Origin: Acephala macrosclerotiorum
Taxonomy: Eukaryota > Ascomycota > Leotiomycetes > Helotiales > Mollisiaceae
Assembly: GCA_014904845.1 (NCBI GenBank)
Contig: MU119261.1
Span: forward strand, 70,516 to 134,515
Reading direction: 5' to 3'
DNA: 64,000 nucleotides
Shown: piece by piece, positions 1 to 11,857 of the stretch
How the letters are laid out: every line of letters starts with the position of its first letter
Position numbering within the stretch: the first letter of the stretch is position 1
Made by a program: the position numbers and the translations under genes
The notes under the pieces: generated by a model
The model's input: only the letters and a program-made list of their open reading frames with translations
Told to the model about the DNA's origin: nothing
Databases searched by the model: none

Positions 1-610
1 CGAAGTGAGAAGTGAGAGGACAGAATCTCAGACGCGACCACAGGCAGAATCAGAAGACAGAAAGGATTGAATGTAAAAGGGACACCGCAATCGCACTCAT
101 AGTATGCACATTAAGACCAACAGTATCAATATTGAACAACAAATTCTCCGAATCCAGACCGTGCTCCGTCCTCGCTCCACCCCCTATCGACCGATCTGGG
201 GTAACTCCGCAAGGAGACACACTCCAAGATTGGCGAAGACCCAGCACTGACCCCTGTACTCGCTGCAAGACCACGGCACTGCAAGGACATTAAAGGCTTG
301 TTCACCGTTTATCGCGTCACATTCTTTCGATCAGACGAATCATTCAAACACTTTTCTGAAAACCAAGGAAGGATAGAAAGTGACGGCGCAAAGATAAGAC
401 GAAACCGGTCAAAGCGCGCAGCACTTGGGCACGAGACGAATTTTCAAGCTTGGGAAGAACATTTAATTAGGATTAAGAGAGCCACCTATCGTACAGACAA
501 TGAAAAGAACACGGGGAGCAAATGCAAATGCCAAAGGGAACGTCTTTGCCATCAGTGCCAGATACGCCAAAATCCCAATCTCAGGATAAAAATAGGCGCC
601 TGAAAGTCGG
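1..610. other. No gene recognised; 3' flank of the acyl-CoA ligase
   Basis: Short open frames exist here on both strands, but none shows a recognisable domain, a convincing splice pattern or protein-like composition. The stretch lies beyond the 3' end of the leftward acyl-CoA ligase, so it probably holds that gene's untranslated end and spacer. I see no tRNA, strong repeat or promoter motif. Confidence 0.5.
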
Positions 611-3428
611 TCACTGGTATGCTGCCTCAATCTTATCAGCATACAGAGGATAAATCTTTCTCCGCTGCAGCTTTTGAGCCGGAGTCAGCAAGTCCTGTAT
701 TCAGTCAGCGTGAATCTCCGTTTCACAATATCCATAGACTCCACGTACGTTCTCAGTCGTCCATTCTCTATGCGAAAGGATGACTGCCGTCGGTGTCTCA
801 AATCCAGGTAAGCTTGCTTTCTTTGCCTCAGCACACAGCTGATCCAGAACAAGCTTCGAGGCAACCGGATTTCCGAGTAGTTCGTTATAGGCTATGCCTT
901 TAAGGGGAGCACGAAGGTTTTCATCAACGTGCTTGTTGGCAAGCTGCAGAAGCACCTCGTGCCGAGGAACAACGATGACGACAATGCTGCTCTGCTCCCC
1001 TGTAGCGTATACGCAACAATTGGAGACCACATTTGATCCTCGGTAGATTGATTCGAGCTGTGATTTAGGTTAGGTTAAAGCCCTAATCTAGATAGGTTAT
1101 AGACTCACCTTTTCAAGCGCGACATATTCACCATTCTTGACCTTGACGAGGTTCTTCTTTCGATCAAGAATCATCAAATGTCCGTTATCAGCCCAGGCTC
1201 CGATGTCGCCGGTCTTGAACCATCCACCAGGTGCCATAGCTTTTTCTGTCTCCTCTTCATTCTCATAGTAACCAGTCATGACTGGATCTCCTGTACTCAA
1301 GAGTCAGCGTGGTATCGAAGAGTAGTAATGCATGAACATGAAGAATATCAAGAGGCTTACCTCTGATCCAGATTTCTCCCCTGTTGTCCTTGGCGAAAAA
1401 GTTTCTTTCGGCAAAATCGACCAACTTGATTTCGATGCTTGCTGGAACATCTCCCAGAGTATTGTCTGTCCATTCGAGGGGATCTTGAAGAGCTCCCATA
1501 CTATGACTGTCAGCCCAACCTAGCCTCCTCAATTTTCCTTGACAGGCTGGGACATTGCAAATGCGGCATGGATTCGCACTTACGCAGTAGTCTCGGTCAA
1601 CCCATAGCCAATGATCAGAGGCGCCACAGTATATGAAATAAAGCGGCGCGTTTCTTTCCCAAGTAGACCAGCTCCATTGAAACAAGCACGTAGTCTACCA
1701 CCAAATTGATCCTTGACCGCTTTGAAAACAATCTTATCTAAGAGCTCGACGCCGGGATACTTCTTCTCACATAGCCACATCTTAAGCCTTAGCGCGTAGG
1801 GAAAGATCTTTCTGGTGAACCAATTCTTCTTGGCTACCTGGAATCTTGGAGTCAGTATACCTCTTTCGAACATTTGAGAAAGTCCCACGATTGGTGGGAC
1901 ATTCGCGTGGCCCAGCTGTGGATGCTCGGAAAAGGTGAGACTTACTTGATCCTCAATACCCTTTCGGACCAGATCCCAGACAGTCGGAACGCCAACCATG
2001 ATCGTAGGTCTAAATTCTTTGATGTCTCCTTTGCACTTTCTCATTGAGGTATCCAGCAGAGTTCTTGGATTACCGTAGCCCATTTTCATACCCCAGTAGA
2101 GACATGTATTCTCGAATGCATACTCGAAACTGTGAGCTAGAGGTAGATAGGAGAGAACTGAGTCCTGTGATCCGACGTAGTGTTTGAAGATGGAATCAAG
2201 ACCGGCAATAGCTGCAACAACGTTCCGATGCGTCAAAGGTACCTAATTCAACAGATTAGCACTGGATGTCCCACGAGTGACAGTACATTGATATCGGGTC
2301 CAAAACTTACCCCCTTCGGCGTCCCGGTCGTCCCGGATGTATACATGATACAGCAAAGGTCGTCTGGCTTTGGAGGGACTAGATCTACTGGTTCGACCAA
2401 CCCATTCTCAAGGAACCCCGCGAAACTCAAGATGGATAGATTGGGATAGAGTTTCCGAATACTGTCGACGTCCCCCTGCTTGATCTCATTTTCATCATTA
2501 TAAATGACGAGCTTGAGATCAGGTGCGCCGGTCAATGCTTGCTCCAGCTTGGATAGGAGATCCGCGTCCACAAAAATTGCCTTCGCTTTCGTTTGAACAA
2601 GAGAATGCTCGAGTCCTGCTATGCCTGCCAGAAATCAGTACTTTAATGTTCCAGAAGTCGTGGAACATCGCAAGAGAGATCTTGATAAGATACCTAGAGT
2701 TGCATAGGACGTGACGATTGGCATCGACTGCGTCGCAGCACCATGCGATATTGCCAACCATTTCATGCTACGATATCCCGTCAGCTCTGGATCTTTAGTT
2801 CTCTCAACACCACTTACCTTGTGGCAGCAAAGATATGCACCCTGTCACCAGGTTCTAATCCCGCCTTCCTAAAAGCTTGTCCAATCTCCACCGCACGCTG
2901 GAAGTAGTCCTTGTAGCTCAGATACTTATACTTAGACATCTCATAAAACCTCCACTTCTTCTCAACAATCTGTTCAACACCATTGACCTTCCTCTTCGCA
3001 GACTTGATCTCCTCATGCATCTCAATCAGCTGTCTCCATCCCATCGCATGTGCATCTCCGTACGCATCTCGAGCGTAAATTAAGACGTCGTACAGAGTAT
3101 GGATGTCCGGCCTGGGCCGAGACAATAGACCGTCGACATATTTTGCATTTCGGCGAGGAATCGTCTCACCTTCGACTTTTTCGACGCTGGAGATCTCGGT
3201 GCTGAATGGACCCTTATGGAACATGCCAGGTTGAACTATGGCAGTCTTCAACTGGGAACCGGATGGAAGAGGCGCCATTGTCCCTCGTATGCCGGGAGAT
3301 TCAGACAGGGGTGTTGTGGCTAGAGGTGTTTTGTCCAAATGTGTGTTAACGGATGCAGTTGAATATATGTGCTTTTGAAATGTCGTACGACTATGACTTG
3401 CAGAGGAAAGCTCGGATGAAGAAGCCAT
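611..3428 (-). CDS. FAA1: Long-chain-fatty-acid-CoA ligase (Faa1/Faa4 type)
   Basis: It activates long-chain fatty acids with ATP and CoA to acyl-CoA for lipid synthesis, fatty-acid import and beta-oxidation. Several exons joined by short introns give about 700 residues, normal for the family. The N-terminal exon has the Faa1-like 'TLYDVLIYARDAYGDAHAMG' stretch. Next come 'HGAATQSMPIVTSYATLG', the AMP-binding P-loop 'YTSGTTGTPKGV', 'GYGLTETTA', and the ATP/adenylate signature 'GGWFKTGDIGAW' followed by 'LMILDRKKNLVKVKNGEYV'. The last exon, after an intron at about 687-740, gives 'LLTPAQKLQRRKIYPLYADK' and ends AAYQ-stop at 611. The start at 3428 (MASSSELSS) precedes a low-complexity leader; a later Met in 'GIRGTMAPLPSG' is an alternative. 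The family is certain; Faa1 versus Faa4 cannot be decided. Confidence 0.93.
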
Positions 3429-3736
3429 CGGTGAACAGTTACGGAAGGAGCAGGTGAACCGAAAGTGGTATGATTAGCGGGTGCGCTTGACCCATGTGCT
3501 GTCACGTGAGTCTCAAACTGCAAGTACTTAATCTATCGAATCTCTGCAGCTTAGATAGCTCTCTCAAATCTTCATCAAAGGGAAGGACCTTTTAAGGATG
3601 AGAAAGTCACAAAATTGTTGGGATAATGACGACCGCTGCCTGCCTGTCTCACTGCATCCGTGGTCACGGGCCTCGGCAGCGGAAAAGGAGAGGCGGAAAC
3701 CCTACACGGACATTCAGCCTCAACCCAACACCTCGG

Positions 3737-4878
3737 TCAAGTTTCCGTCGAGTAAGACGGAAACCCTAGATCTTGCCCAGAATCCAAGATCATCCACGCC
3801 CAAGCCCTCCCTGGCTCGCCGAAAAATAAGCCATACCGATCGTCATTCGCCTCGATGACCGACCCGTCCTTGATACCTTGCTGAACTCTGTCTCTGGTTG
3901 CGAAACTCATGAAATGCTCTCGTTGGTCCTTCTCCAGCGCCAACATATTCCCTGAGATGCCATGACAGAGACATGGCTCCTTAACAAGGATTCCTTTCTC
4001 CCAGATATTCCTCCTCCCCTTCTCGATTGCCAGTTCCAGCTTTTCCTTCAACCCCGGGAAAGCACCCCTCATTTTCACCAATCCAATAACCACTCCAGGG
4101 CTTCCATGACACCATTGTACATACTCTCCTTTATCACTCTTCCCCATCCTAATAAACCAATTCCCATCCTCCTGCTGCTGATCCAACACCTGCTCTAGCA
4201 CTCCCTCCAACTCGTCCGCAAAACTCAGATCGCAAAGCACAATCTGCAATACGATCCCCACCACACCATGCGCCGCGCCAAGGAACTCAGAGCCATCATA
4301 CCAAGTCCAAGGACGATGAGAAACGATATGTCGGATCAATATCCGCATAATTTCATTCACCATCTCTTTTGCCTCCGGGACCCAAAATCTTACCACCCGC
4401 AACAAAGCCAATGTCCCTACCCTCCCATCATATAGCTCGTTCTCTCCTTCTTCAATATTCCCATGCAAACTTCTCACACCCCTAACATCTCCCTCACAAC
4501 ATCCATATCATTCGTGAGAGCAGCTTTCACAGCCCTCCAAGCAAGATACTCATTTTTAATACCCATCCCTTTTCTACCTTCCACTCCTTTAATTCCTAAT
4601 TCATCAGAACCACAATTCAAATACTCCTTACACCACTCTTTCCCATTTTTGCCCTCGATTAGAAGATCTGGATGTGTTTTCGACAGCCAGAGAAAGAGGT
4701 AAGCAATTGATGTGGGGCCACTATAAAGGCCTAGAAACTTGCCACGCCATGGTTCCTTTGGCGGAGCGCGGGTGATGATATTCTCGAGGCAGTAAACAAG
4801 CTCCGATCGAGGATCTGGCACTTTTGAGAATGTGGAGAAATTATTTGGGAAATATCGTAGCTTTTCAGGCTGGGACAT
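3737..4878 (-). pseudogene. LanC-like protein gene with a one-base frame change
   Basis: The product resembles eukaryotic LanC-like (LANCL) proteins, relatives of bacterial lanthionine cyclases that bind zinc through a Cys-Cys-His set. The first frame (4878-4474, start MSQPEKLRYF) gives 'GLYSGPTSIAYLFLWLSK' and ends at a TGA. The second frame (from about 4477 to 3737) continues with 'ENELYDGRVGTLALLRVVRF', the repeat motif 'GAAHGVVGIV', and the zinc-ligand motifs 'WCHGSPGV' and 'CLCHGISGN'. The frames meet at a run of four G (minus strand TTAGGGGTGTGAG); one extra G would join them. I tested GT..AG pairs across the junction and none restores the frame with a plausible intron length. All zinc-binding residues are kept, so the break is recent, a sequencing error, or an intron I missed. 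Confidence 0.72.
3741..3764. repeat. 9-bp inverted repeat at the end of the LanC-like gene
   Basis: GTTTCCGTC at 3741-3749 and GACGGAAAC at 3756-3764 are perfect reverse complements around a 6-base loop. The last codons of the LanC-like gene lie inside it. The related string 'cggaaaccct' occurs again at about 3694. It may form a hairpin near the 3' end of the transcript; no function is known. Confidence 0.5.
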
Positions 4879-5298
4879 TTTGTTTGCTGCGAGGATAAAG
4901 TATGAGTGAGGAGAGCAGGTGAGGTGACGTTGAGGGGTTGCCGCTAAAATTGGAGCATCTTGGAGGCGGCAGGCCCACGACGCAGATCAGACAGCCACGG
5001 TGCTACCACCGGAGCGAGATACCTGCTAGAAACCCTTCGATACAAGGTGCTATCGTTGGCTACTTCGTTCAGTGGCAAGTCGCGACGTGAAACAAAAGAA
5101 TTCTTCAGAGATAGCATTGGACCACTCGCTCATAATGTTGTTGGGTGGCAAGAATCGGTTATAGGGAGCGAGTGCTACGACTAAACAGGACCTTGATGAC
5201 TAGTATTAGGAAAGGAATCATAATCACTCACGTCGCGTGGGATTCAGATCGGGCGCAGGTATCAGCTTCTCTATTTTGCAAAGCTAATCCAAGTACTT
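4879..5298. other. Intergenic, LanC-like 5' side and NCL1 3' side
   Basis: About 420 bases. They should hold the promoter of the LanC-like gene and the 3' end of the NCL1 transcript. Only short, featureless open frames are seen. Confidence 0.5.
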
Positions 5299-8292
5299 TT
5301 ATACAGAACTGCCTACCTGGCCTTCAACGCCGCCAGTGCCATTCAATTGCTGCTCTGGCCCACCAGTATCTTCGCCCTTGTTGATTTTGTCCGCTTTGAC
5401 ATCGGTGTGATTTCCTTCCTTTGGCTCGGCGACAAGGCTCGAGTATGGACCTGGCTTGATGATTCCATCTGTTGGTCTCTCATTGACAGGCGCTGCTGAT
5501 TCGATGGTCATGGACGTGTCGGCTTTGACTTCGCCATTTTCGACCTTGAATCCTGGTGCGACGTCTGGCATTTCTTCATCGGCGTCCTTAGGCAGTGCCT
5601 CGTCGTCGTCGTCTACAACTGCTAGCTTCTCCTCATCTTCCTCGTCCTGAACTGCAGCCTTTTTGGTCCGCCCGGTCTGATTGTTGATCAGAGGCGTTGT
5701 ATCGTTGAAAATTCTTAGCAACATAGCTGTTCGATCCTCTTTAGCCAGCATGAGATTGAGAGAATGCAAGCTTCGCCACAAAGGCAGAACCATCCGCTCC
5801 TCGAATCCATCTGGGTCATCGCTAGGCTCGATTCTGAGCACACAGCAACCCATCCCGATGTCTCTGACACGCTCGCCTATCTCATCCAGATTCCTCCAAC
5901 CTTCGTCGGCAAGCTTAGGGAACATCTCAATGAGAAGCTTTCGCAAAGTTTCTTTTTTGTAGAGTCTTACAACCCGCTCCTCGCCAACATAGCCTTCCAA
6001 GATAGGCATGCCTTCTGACTGTATTCGCCACTTGCAAACACCTTCTTTCTGAACATCTTGTCTCATAAACATCTTGACACCTCCGTGGACGAATTTGAGA
6101 CCTTTGCCCTCGTTCTCGGTTAGGATGTCGCGAATGAGGGTAGATGTGTAGTAAATGGTTTTCGCAGGCTCAGCCTGGGCATTTCGTACCATGAAGCGGT
6201 CCCTTGGAAATCGTGGAGATAACTTGTAGAAGTCTTCAATAACTTTTACTTCTAGATGTTCACCAGAGATGTATTTGAATGGCTCCTCAAATTGCTGACC
6301 AGCTCGATTTCTGTTTTGTGGTCGTGAGTCAGATCGCATGTCGCCAGGTCGAGTGGTCAGACCAAGCTGAGCTCCAGGTGGCGGTGGGAAGTGAACTTCT
6401 CGGCTCTCCTCTCTGGCTGCTGCCGGTACGTCGACATCATCCTTCATCTTCAATTTCTTCGTTTGCATGACAGCATCGACCTCTGGATCTTCCAAGTCGT
6501 CGATTGAACGCTTTTTTGTGATGACTGTTGCGTCTGGCGTTGGATTCTCCTGGTTTTGACGAGCCACGGGAGTGACTTCGTCAGGCTTTGAGCCCCGTGG
6601 CTCCGTGAGGGCATTGGCTGCCGTTATCGTGGGGGCGACACTACCACCATCTTTAGGCGCCGGCTGGGACATGATCTCGTCGACAATCGCGGTGATTGGT
6701 GCTGAGGTCTTGGGGTTGGAGTTCTTCGATTCAGATTCTGGCTTAGCTTTGAATTCGGACATCTTCTCAAGGATAGCAATGAAGAAGCCACCAGTATCTT
6801 GAAGATGCGCATAAACCCTCATGCAATTCTCAAATGGAATCTTGGATATCGGCGAATCTTCTGGGGGAGAAAACATGCCTGGAGCGAGCCTTTCTGTGTG
6901 TGGGGTGACACCGTGCTCCTCTTGGTATTTCTCTACATCTTTGTAAGAGAACCACATGATGCCACCCTTGTCCATCACACTCCAGCTCTTGAGACCAGGT
7001 CTTCTCTTCAAAAGAGGGAGTTTGTCGTCGCTGGGTAGTAATTGAACCTTATCGATACCACCGCACCGCTCAATGGCAGAGGCAATAACAGCTTCGTTCT
7101 CAACCGGGTTCATACTGCAAGTAGAGTAGACAACCCGTCCACCAACCTTCAACATTTGCAGCGCTCGAACGAGAATGCGGACCTGAGTAACATAAAGGCC
7201 AAGAGCATTCCCAGGGTTCCAGTCCTGCCATAAGTTGACATTCTTTCTTGTGGTTCCATCTCCTGAGCATGGCACATCTGCTAATATGCGGTCGAACTTG
7301 AGGTATCGGTTCGACGCTGGATTTTGTGGTGTAGCGGGAAGCTTGATCGAAGGGTACATTGTAGCATCGTGATTAGTGACGATAAGATTTGGCGAGGACA
7401 GGCGCTTCAGTTGATGAATTAACATATGGCTTCGCTTATAATCAGAATCGTTGGCGATCAAAAGTCCAGTAGCTCTTCCATTGTCGGTCCAGTCGTCACC
7501 CATATCTACTTCCTCCACCTTGACGTTTAGTCCGGGACTCATTACTCGACCATCCTCTTCTGCGTGGTCCTGGAGAGATTTTCGCATTCGTGCCTCTTCT
7601 CCTTGGTGCACCATCTCTAGTAACTGTGCTGCCTTGCTACCAGGAGCCGCGCACATGTCGAGTACAGTCATGCCTGGTTGGAGGTCCATGACCAGTGGAG
7701 GGATCATACTAACAACCTCTTGTCTGCTGATATTTCCAACACTAGTCTCCGAGACGAGGTATTTCTGGAAAGCCGCGAAAGGAGGGAATCTTCGCACAAC
7801 GTTCTTAGGAGTTGTCATCCACCAAGCAAGGTCATCAGGGTACCAAGGCACGACCTGAGGTGGCTCGACAGGTGTACCATCGTAGTGAGATATCTTTGAA
7901 ATTTCGGGGATATAGCGACTGATCAGGAGCTTCTGTACTGCAAGAGCATGGCTAAAGATCTGGTTAACTTGCAATGCAATGCCAATTCTGAGAAGACATA
8001 CCCTTTTGACCCAGCAAAACGGAAGCTGTTAGGTAATTCACGCTTCAATGCGTCCCAGAATTCCTCCTTTTCCTCGTTCGAGAGTCGCAGAACGCTGTTA
8101 TAGTATTTCTCGAGTTTTTCGTTCTGCTTAGGGACTTTCTCGAAGCTCACTCGATTGTCCTCCCCCCCTCGACGACCTCCCCCGCCACAGCCTCTTCCTC
8201 CGCGACCACCACCACGACCGCCCTACGAATTTGTTAGAACGAGAACTAGGATTTATTATTGGCGTACTTACTCGTTTACCTCCCCGGCCCAT
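5299..8292 (-). CDS. NCL1: tRNA (cytosine-5-)-methyltransferase, Trm4/Ncl1 family (NOL1/NOP2/Sun)
   Basis: It makes 5-methylcytosine in tRNA in the nucleus, using S-adenosylmethionine. Exon 1 is tiny (MGRGGKR from ATG at 8292). After a short intron comes a Gly/Arg-rich stretch and 'EKLEKYYNSVLRLSNEEKEE'; after a second intron the long exon starts near 7960. Family motifs: 'VPWYPDDLAWWMTTPKNVVR', the SAM-binding 'LDMCAAPGSKAAQLLE', the 'DVPCSGDGTTRKN' motif with one catalytic Cys, and 'YSTCSMNPVENEAV' with the second. At about 950 residues it is longer than yeast Trm4 (684) because of an acidic, Asp/Glu-rich C-terminal tail. That tail and the RGG-like N-terminus are low-complexity. Start and exon borders were chosen because they give one continuous frame with the conserved domain. 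Confidence 0.95.
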
Positions 8293-8705
8293 AGTAATTC
8301 TGATCTTTGTGGGCGTGAGAGAAGTGGTGGAAGAATACTATCTTCCTATCGATTGTCTCAAAATCGCACAAAAATTGAGCTTGGAGCAATTGGCCAGGGT
8401 ATCAGACGCTGACGCTAACCTAGGCACTAGAAAGGACTAGCTCCTCTTCACGTGATCTATATCATCTTCACATTCTCGGCATCCTCCTCCTTTTCTTTGC
8501 TTCACAGAAAGTAAAACCTTTCGATACTTAGCTTTACGAATTCCTATACAACACACGTATTTACTCGCAGGAATTTCTATCGAGAAACTATTACTAGCAA
8601 CTCCCAGGTTCACCTTACTCCTTCGAGACAAAGCCCCACCTAATGTTTGCAGCACTACCCACTCCAACAAGCGCAATCATCAAATACTTGAAACTCACTA
8701 CAACG
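8293..8705. promoter_or_regulatory. Upstream region of NCL1 (and of a possible small gene to the right)
   Basis: 413 bases between the NCL1 start codon and a small rightward open frame. It is the likely promoter region of NCL1. I see no defined TATA box or transcription factor site that I would name. Confidence 0.4.
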
Positions 8706-8882
8706 ATGGGCTACTTCGACGACGACGACCACTTCGAGGAGATGTGTGAGGAACAATTAGAGGAGTACCTAGCTGAAGTAGAAGCTGACGAAGTCGAGGC
8801 TGAAGAAGAGGCCAGGAAGAAGCGGAGGCCCAGGAGGAAACTGAGGATGAATCGGAGGGCAATTAAAAGGTTACCTCTGTGA
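8706..8882 (+). CDS. Small acidic-then-basic hypothetical protein
   Basis: A 58-codon frame starts MGYFDDDDHFEEM, runs through an acidic Glu/Ala helix-like stretch and ends in a basic Lys/Arg tail (RKKRRPRRKLRMNRR). An in-frame ATG at 8643 would add 21 residues with no sign of conservation. The charge pattern suggests a helical or coiled segment followed by a nucleic-acid-binding or nuclear-targeting tail, but I recognise no family. A low-complexity frame of this size can arise by chance, and an overlapping frame of similar length runs on the other strand. Confidence 0.3.
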   Translation: MGYFDDDDHFEEMCEEQLEEYLAEVEADEVEAEEEARKKRRPRRKLRMNRRAIKRLPL

Positions 8883-9355
8883 GCTTCGTTCGCAACGTGG
8901 CGCTTCAAAGCATCAGTACCTTCTCACCTCCTATTGTAGCCCTCTTCGGCGGTAGAGAGACGAGGCAATGGGTTGGATGTTTTGAAAAGGTACATGCGTT
9001 CGGAAGCTTCGAACTCGTCATGGCCTCCTTTTTCGTCAGCTTACCTCCGTTACTGTAAGGCTGCATCTTTGAGGTTTTGCCTCGTGTGTCGTGCCATTCA
9101 TCTTTTTATTTTTTCCCCCAAGGCGAACCTGCTTCTTCTCTGCGCTTTTCTTGTTCAGACGTTCTTGTTCTTATTGCTTTCTGCTCTTTTTAGGATGATA
9201 CTGAGGTAATGCTACAGGTGTTTTAGCAATTTCATCAAAGGACGACAGCTGTTTATAAGTAATGTTATTGTTACTTTATCTAGTCCATTGAAGGTCGACA
9301 AAAGACTTTTCAACAATCTATTCCAGAACTGCCGATGCAAACAGATGCCTCTCTG
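8883..9355. other. Intergenic, no gene seen
   Basis: 473 bases rich in T on the plus strand, next to the 3' end of the leftward MFS gene. No supported coding frame, RNA gene or repeat was found. Confidence 0.5.
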
Positions 9356-11072
9356 CTAATCCGTTGCAAACTTGACACTCCCCGAGAACTCCCTTAGCCT
9401 CTTTCCCCAGAACTGCAACACAACAATAAACCCGAAAGCCGCCGCCACAATACTGGCTTGTATCCCCAAGGCATTCCTCGTCCCCATCGCTGTAACCCAC
9501 GGGATCTCATAGTACGTTATGATGAACCCTCCGATTGTCCGTCCAAAGTTAATCCAAGCGGCAACTTCACCTGAAGCTTCAGGGTACGCGTCAAGGAGGT
9601 AGGCATTGATACCTGTTGTGCAGATGATGATGCCGTACACAAAAAGTCCCCAAGTCACAGCCATCACCATATAGTGCCAATGATTTTGGAGGGTGAAGCC
9701 AAGCAGGACGATACCGAGTACCATGATTGGGGTCGCGAACCAGAGGGGTAGAAGACGAGCTTCGGGCTCGAGATTTCCGTTGTTACGTTTTCGGTAGACG
9801 CGGGCGGAGAGGTCGAAGACGAAGTGTCCTGTGATTTCTCCGAGAATTGTCGCAACCATTGGAGCGAAAAAGTAAAGTGCTTTTGGAAATTGTCAGCCAT
9901 AGAGGGACTTTAAGTGGTGAGTAGAGCCCACCTGATGCTTCGGAATTGAAATGATATAATTCGTGTAGAAACACTCCAGTAGTGGCATTGAGCCCAATCA
10001 CCCATCCGAAAGTAAAGATATAGTAGAGTGTCACCAAAATGACCGGAATTTTGGTAATTGCAATGGCTGGTCTGCTCATCGCCTGCAAGAATGTGTTCCT
10101 CTGATGACGACTATGCCATTGCTCAACCCCGACGAGTCTTAGAAGTCGGGACTTTCGTCGTGGTTGTTGGTCTTGCGGAATCTTTCGATCATAGTATGTC
10201 TCATCCATAATACCTACGATCAGTATAAGCGCCACTGCCCAGAGAATGGTGAGCACCCAGTATGCCCATGGCCAGGTTGATTTCCAAGTTATGAAGGAGG
10301 CGACGAAAGGTCCTAGATAAGGTGAGACGACTATGAAGCAGGACCATATATTGATCTTTCGCCTAAGAAATTTATTAGCATGACTTTCACAGCCTGTAAT
10401 CAGAAGACACATACGGATGCTCATGAGCGAAGAAGATGTCTTTGATGAACATGAGTCCTCCGGCTTGAGCAACAGTGGAGAAGAATCCGTGCAATATTCT
10501 CGCTGCTTCGAAGCTCTCCAATGTTGTAGCAGCAGCCGACCAAGCAGCCGTCAAGAACGCCACGATCGAGAACCAGAACAGCACTGGTAGCCTGCCGAAA
10601 TATGCAGATAAAGCAACGACGAAGATGCCACCTGCACCTAACATGAACAAATTCCCGACCAGAGCGTGATTGACGATAGTTTCTGGAACGCCGAAAGTTC
10701 TGGTTTTGTTGTTAGCTGATAGACTTGCTACTCGAGGGCTCAAGACAGACAAGGGCGTGAGAAGAAGGGAATGGGGAATGATAGAAGGGAGACGAACGTA
10801 GGCTGCACTAGATTCGTAATCGCTCCTGTTGAACTTCCGTAGTCTGGCAGGAAAGCTGTCACAGCGATGACAAACAAGAAGACATGTTTCTTCATCACAC
10901 TCCAATTCAACGGATCGTTGGGATCAGAGCTCGGTTGCGGGACGAGGATTGTCGAGCCATCGTTGTGCATTTTCAGATCCACCATTGGGGAAGGAGGAGC
11001 ATCCTCGATGTTTGTGAGATCTTTTTCGTTGCGGGCATCCTCAGCGGATGCCTTTGGAGAGGAGGACGACAT
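9356..11072 (-). CDS. MFS transporter, DHA1-type drug:H+ antiporter family
   Basis: A plasma-membrane major facilitator protein of unknown substrate. The start at 11072 gives MSSSSPKASAEDARNEKD, a hydrophilic N-terminus and the fungal pre-TM1 signature 'DPNDPLNWS'. Several exons with short introns add hydrophobic helices such as 'GNLFMLGAGGIFVVALSAYF' (then GRLP, motif A-like), 'ESFEAARILHGFFSTVAQAG', 'GPFVASFITWKSTWPWAYWV' and, near the end, 'EASGEVAAWINFGRTIGGF'. The stop at 9356 follows 'FSGSVKFATD'. Total length is about 500-520 residues with roughly 12 helices, normal for the family. It stands alone, with an O-methyltransferase gene next door but no clear metabolite cluster. Confidence 0.88.
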
Positions 11073-11857
11073 GAGAATTAATGTCAGAGGAGAAATTGAA
11101 GGACATAGACGAAGATGAATGAGCGCGTAACTTGGTTAGAGGTAGCTAACTTGACATCTTATTAAGCTCCTAGCAATTCCTCACTTTCCACCTGTCGGCC
11201 TCGTGCTATCCACTCGAGATTACAAGTAAAAATCGAGCAACTCCTCGATGATTCTCGCGAGGAAACCGAAACTGTCGATTCAGAACGTGAGATCAAAGGT
11301 CTGACAGAGATGGAAAACATAAAACCAACATCGGATTATCCATCCTCCTCATTCTCGTTTTGATTATTAGTAGCGAGAGTGGGGACCTGGTTGACTTGAC
11401 GAAAGCAGGCTTCCTTCAATCTTCCAAAAACGCGTATATGTCCGAAAGCCGAACTATGATCGAACATGGGGAAGTGGGAAGCTTGTTTGGGGATCATCCT
11501 GGTACTTGCAGGAGTTTTAAATGCCGCTGCGGGAGGGGGGCGCAGCTTGCATGGGGGATGGAGCAGGTGCCAGGTCGTGGTCAGGGATGAGGGGAGGCAG
11601 AGATTCAATTAGTGAGGTGGCCATTCTAGAGCGGAGGCTAGCTGTCAATCCATGCAATTAATAATTGAGTTTGAGACCGCCTCGACTGGCTATGATGGGG
11701 CTGGCAAGGTCAGATCTGGTTTACCACGACTTCATGAAGTTTTTGGCAGAGAGGCCCAGAAACATTGACGTGTATGTGTCTAGTCTTCGAGAAGTATGGA
11801 AGGAGTGAGCGCACGCGGTTCCCGTCTTACTACCATGGCTCCTTGAGCGTAAAAAGT
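11073..11857. other. Intergenic between the MFS 5' side and the O-methyltransferase 3' side
   Basis: 785 bases. It should contain the MFS promoter and the 3' untranslated region of the O-methyltransferase. Short frames on both strands have no protein-like features, and I saw no repeat or RNA gene. Confidence 0.5.

Noticed and set aside
7451..7858. Rightward 135-codon frame opposite NCL1
   Set aside because: It overlaps the methyltransferase core in antisense and has no features of a protein family.
11336..11608. Leftward Pro/His-rich frame in the MFS upstream region
   Set aside because: Low-complexity composition, no motif and no splice partners; overlapping frames exist on the other strand.
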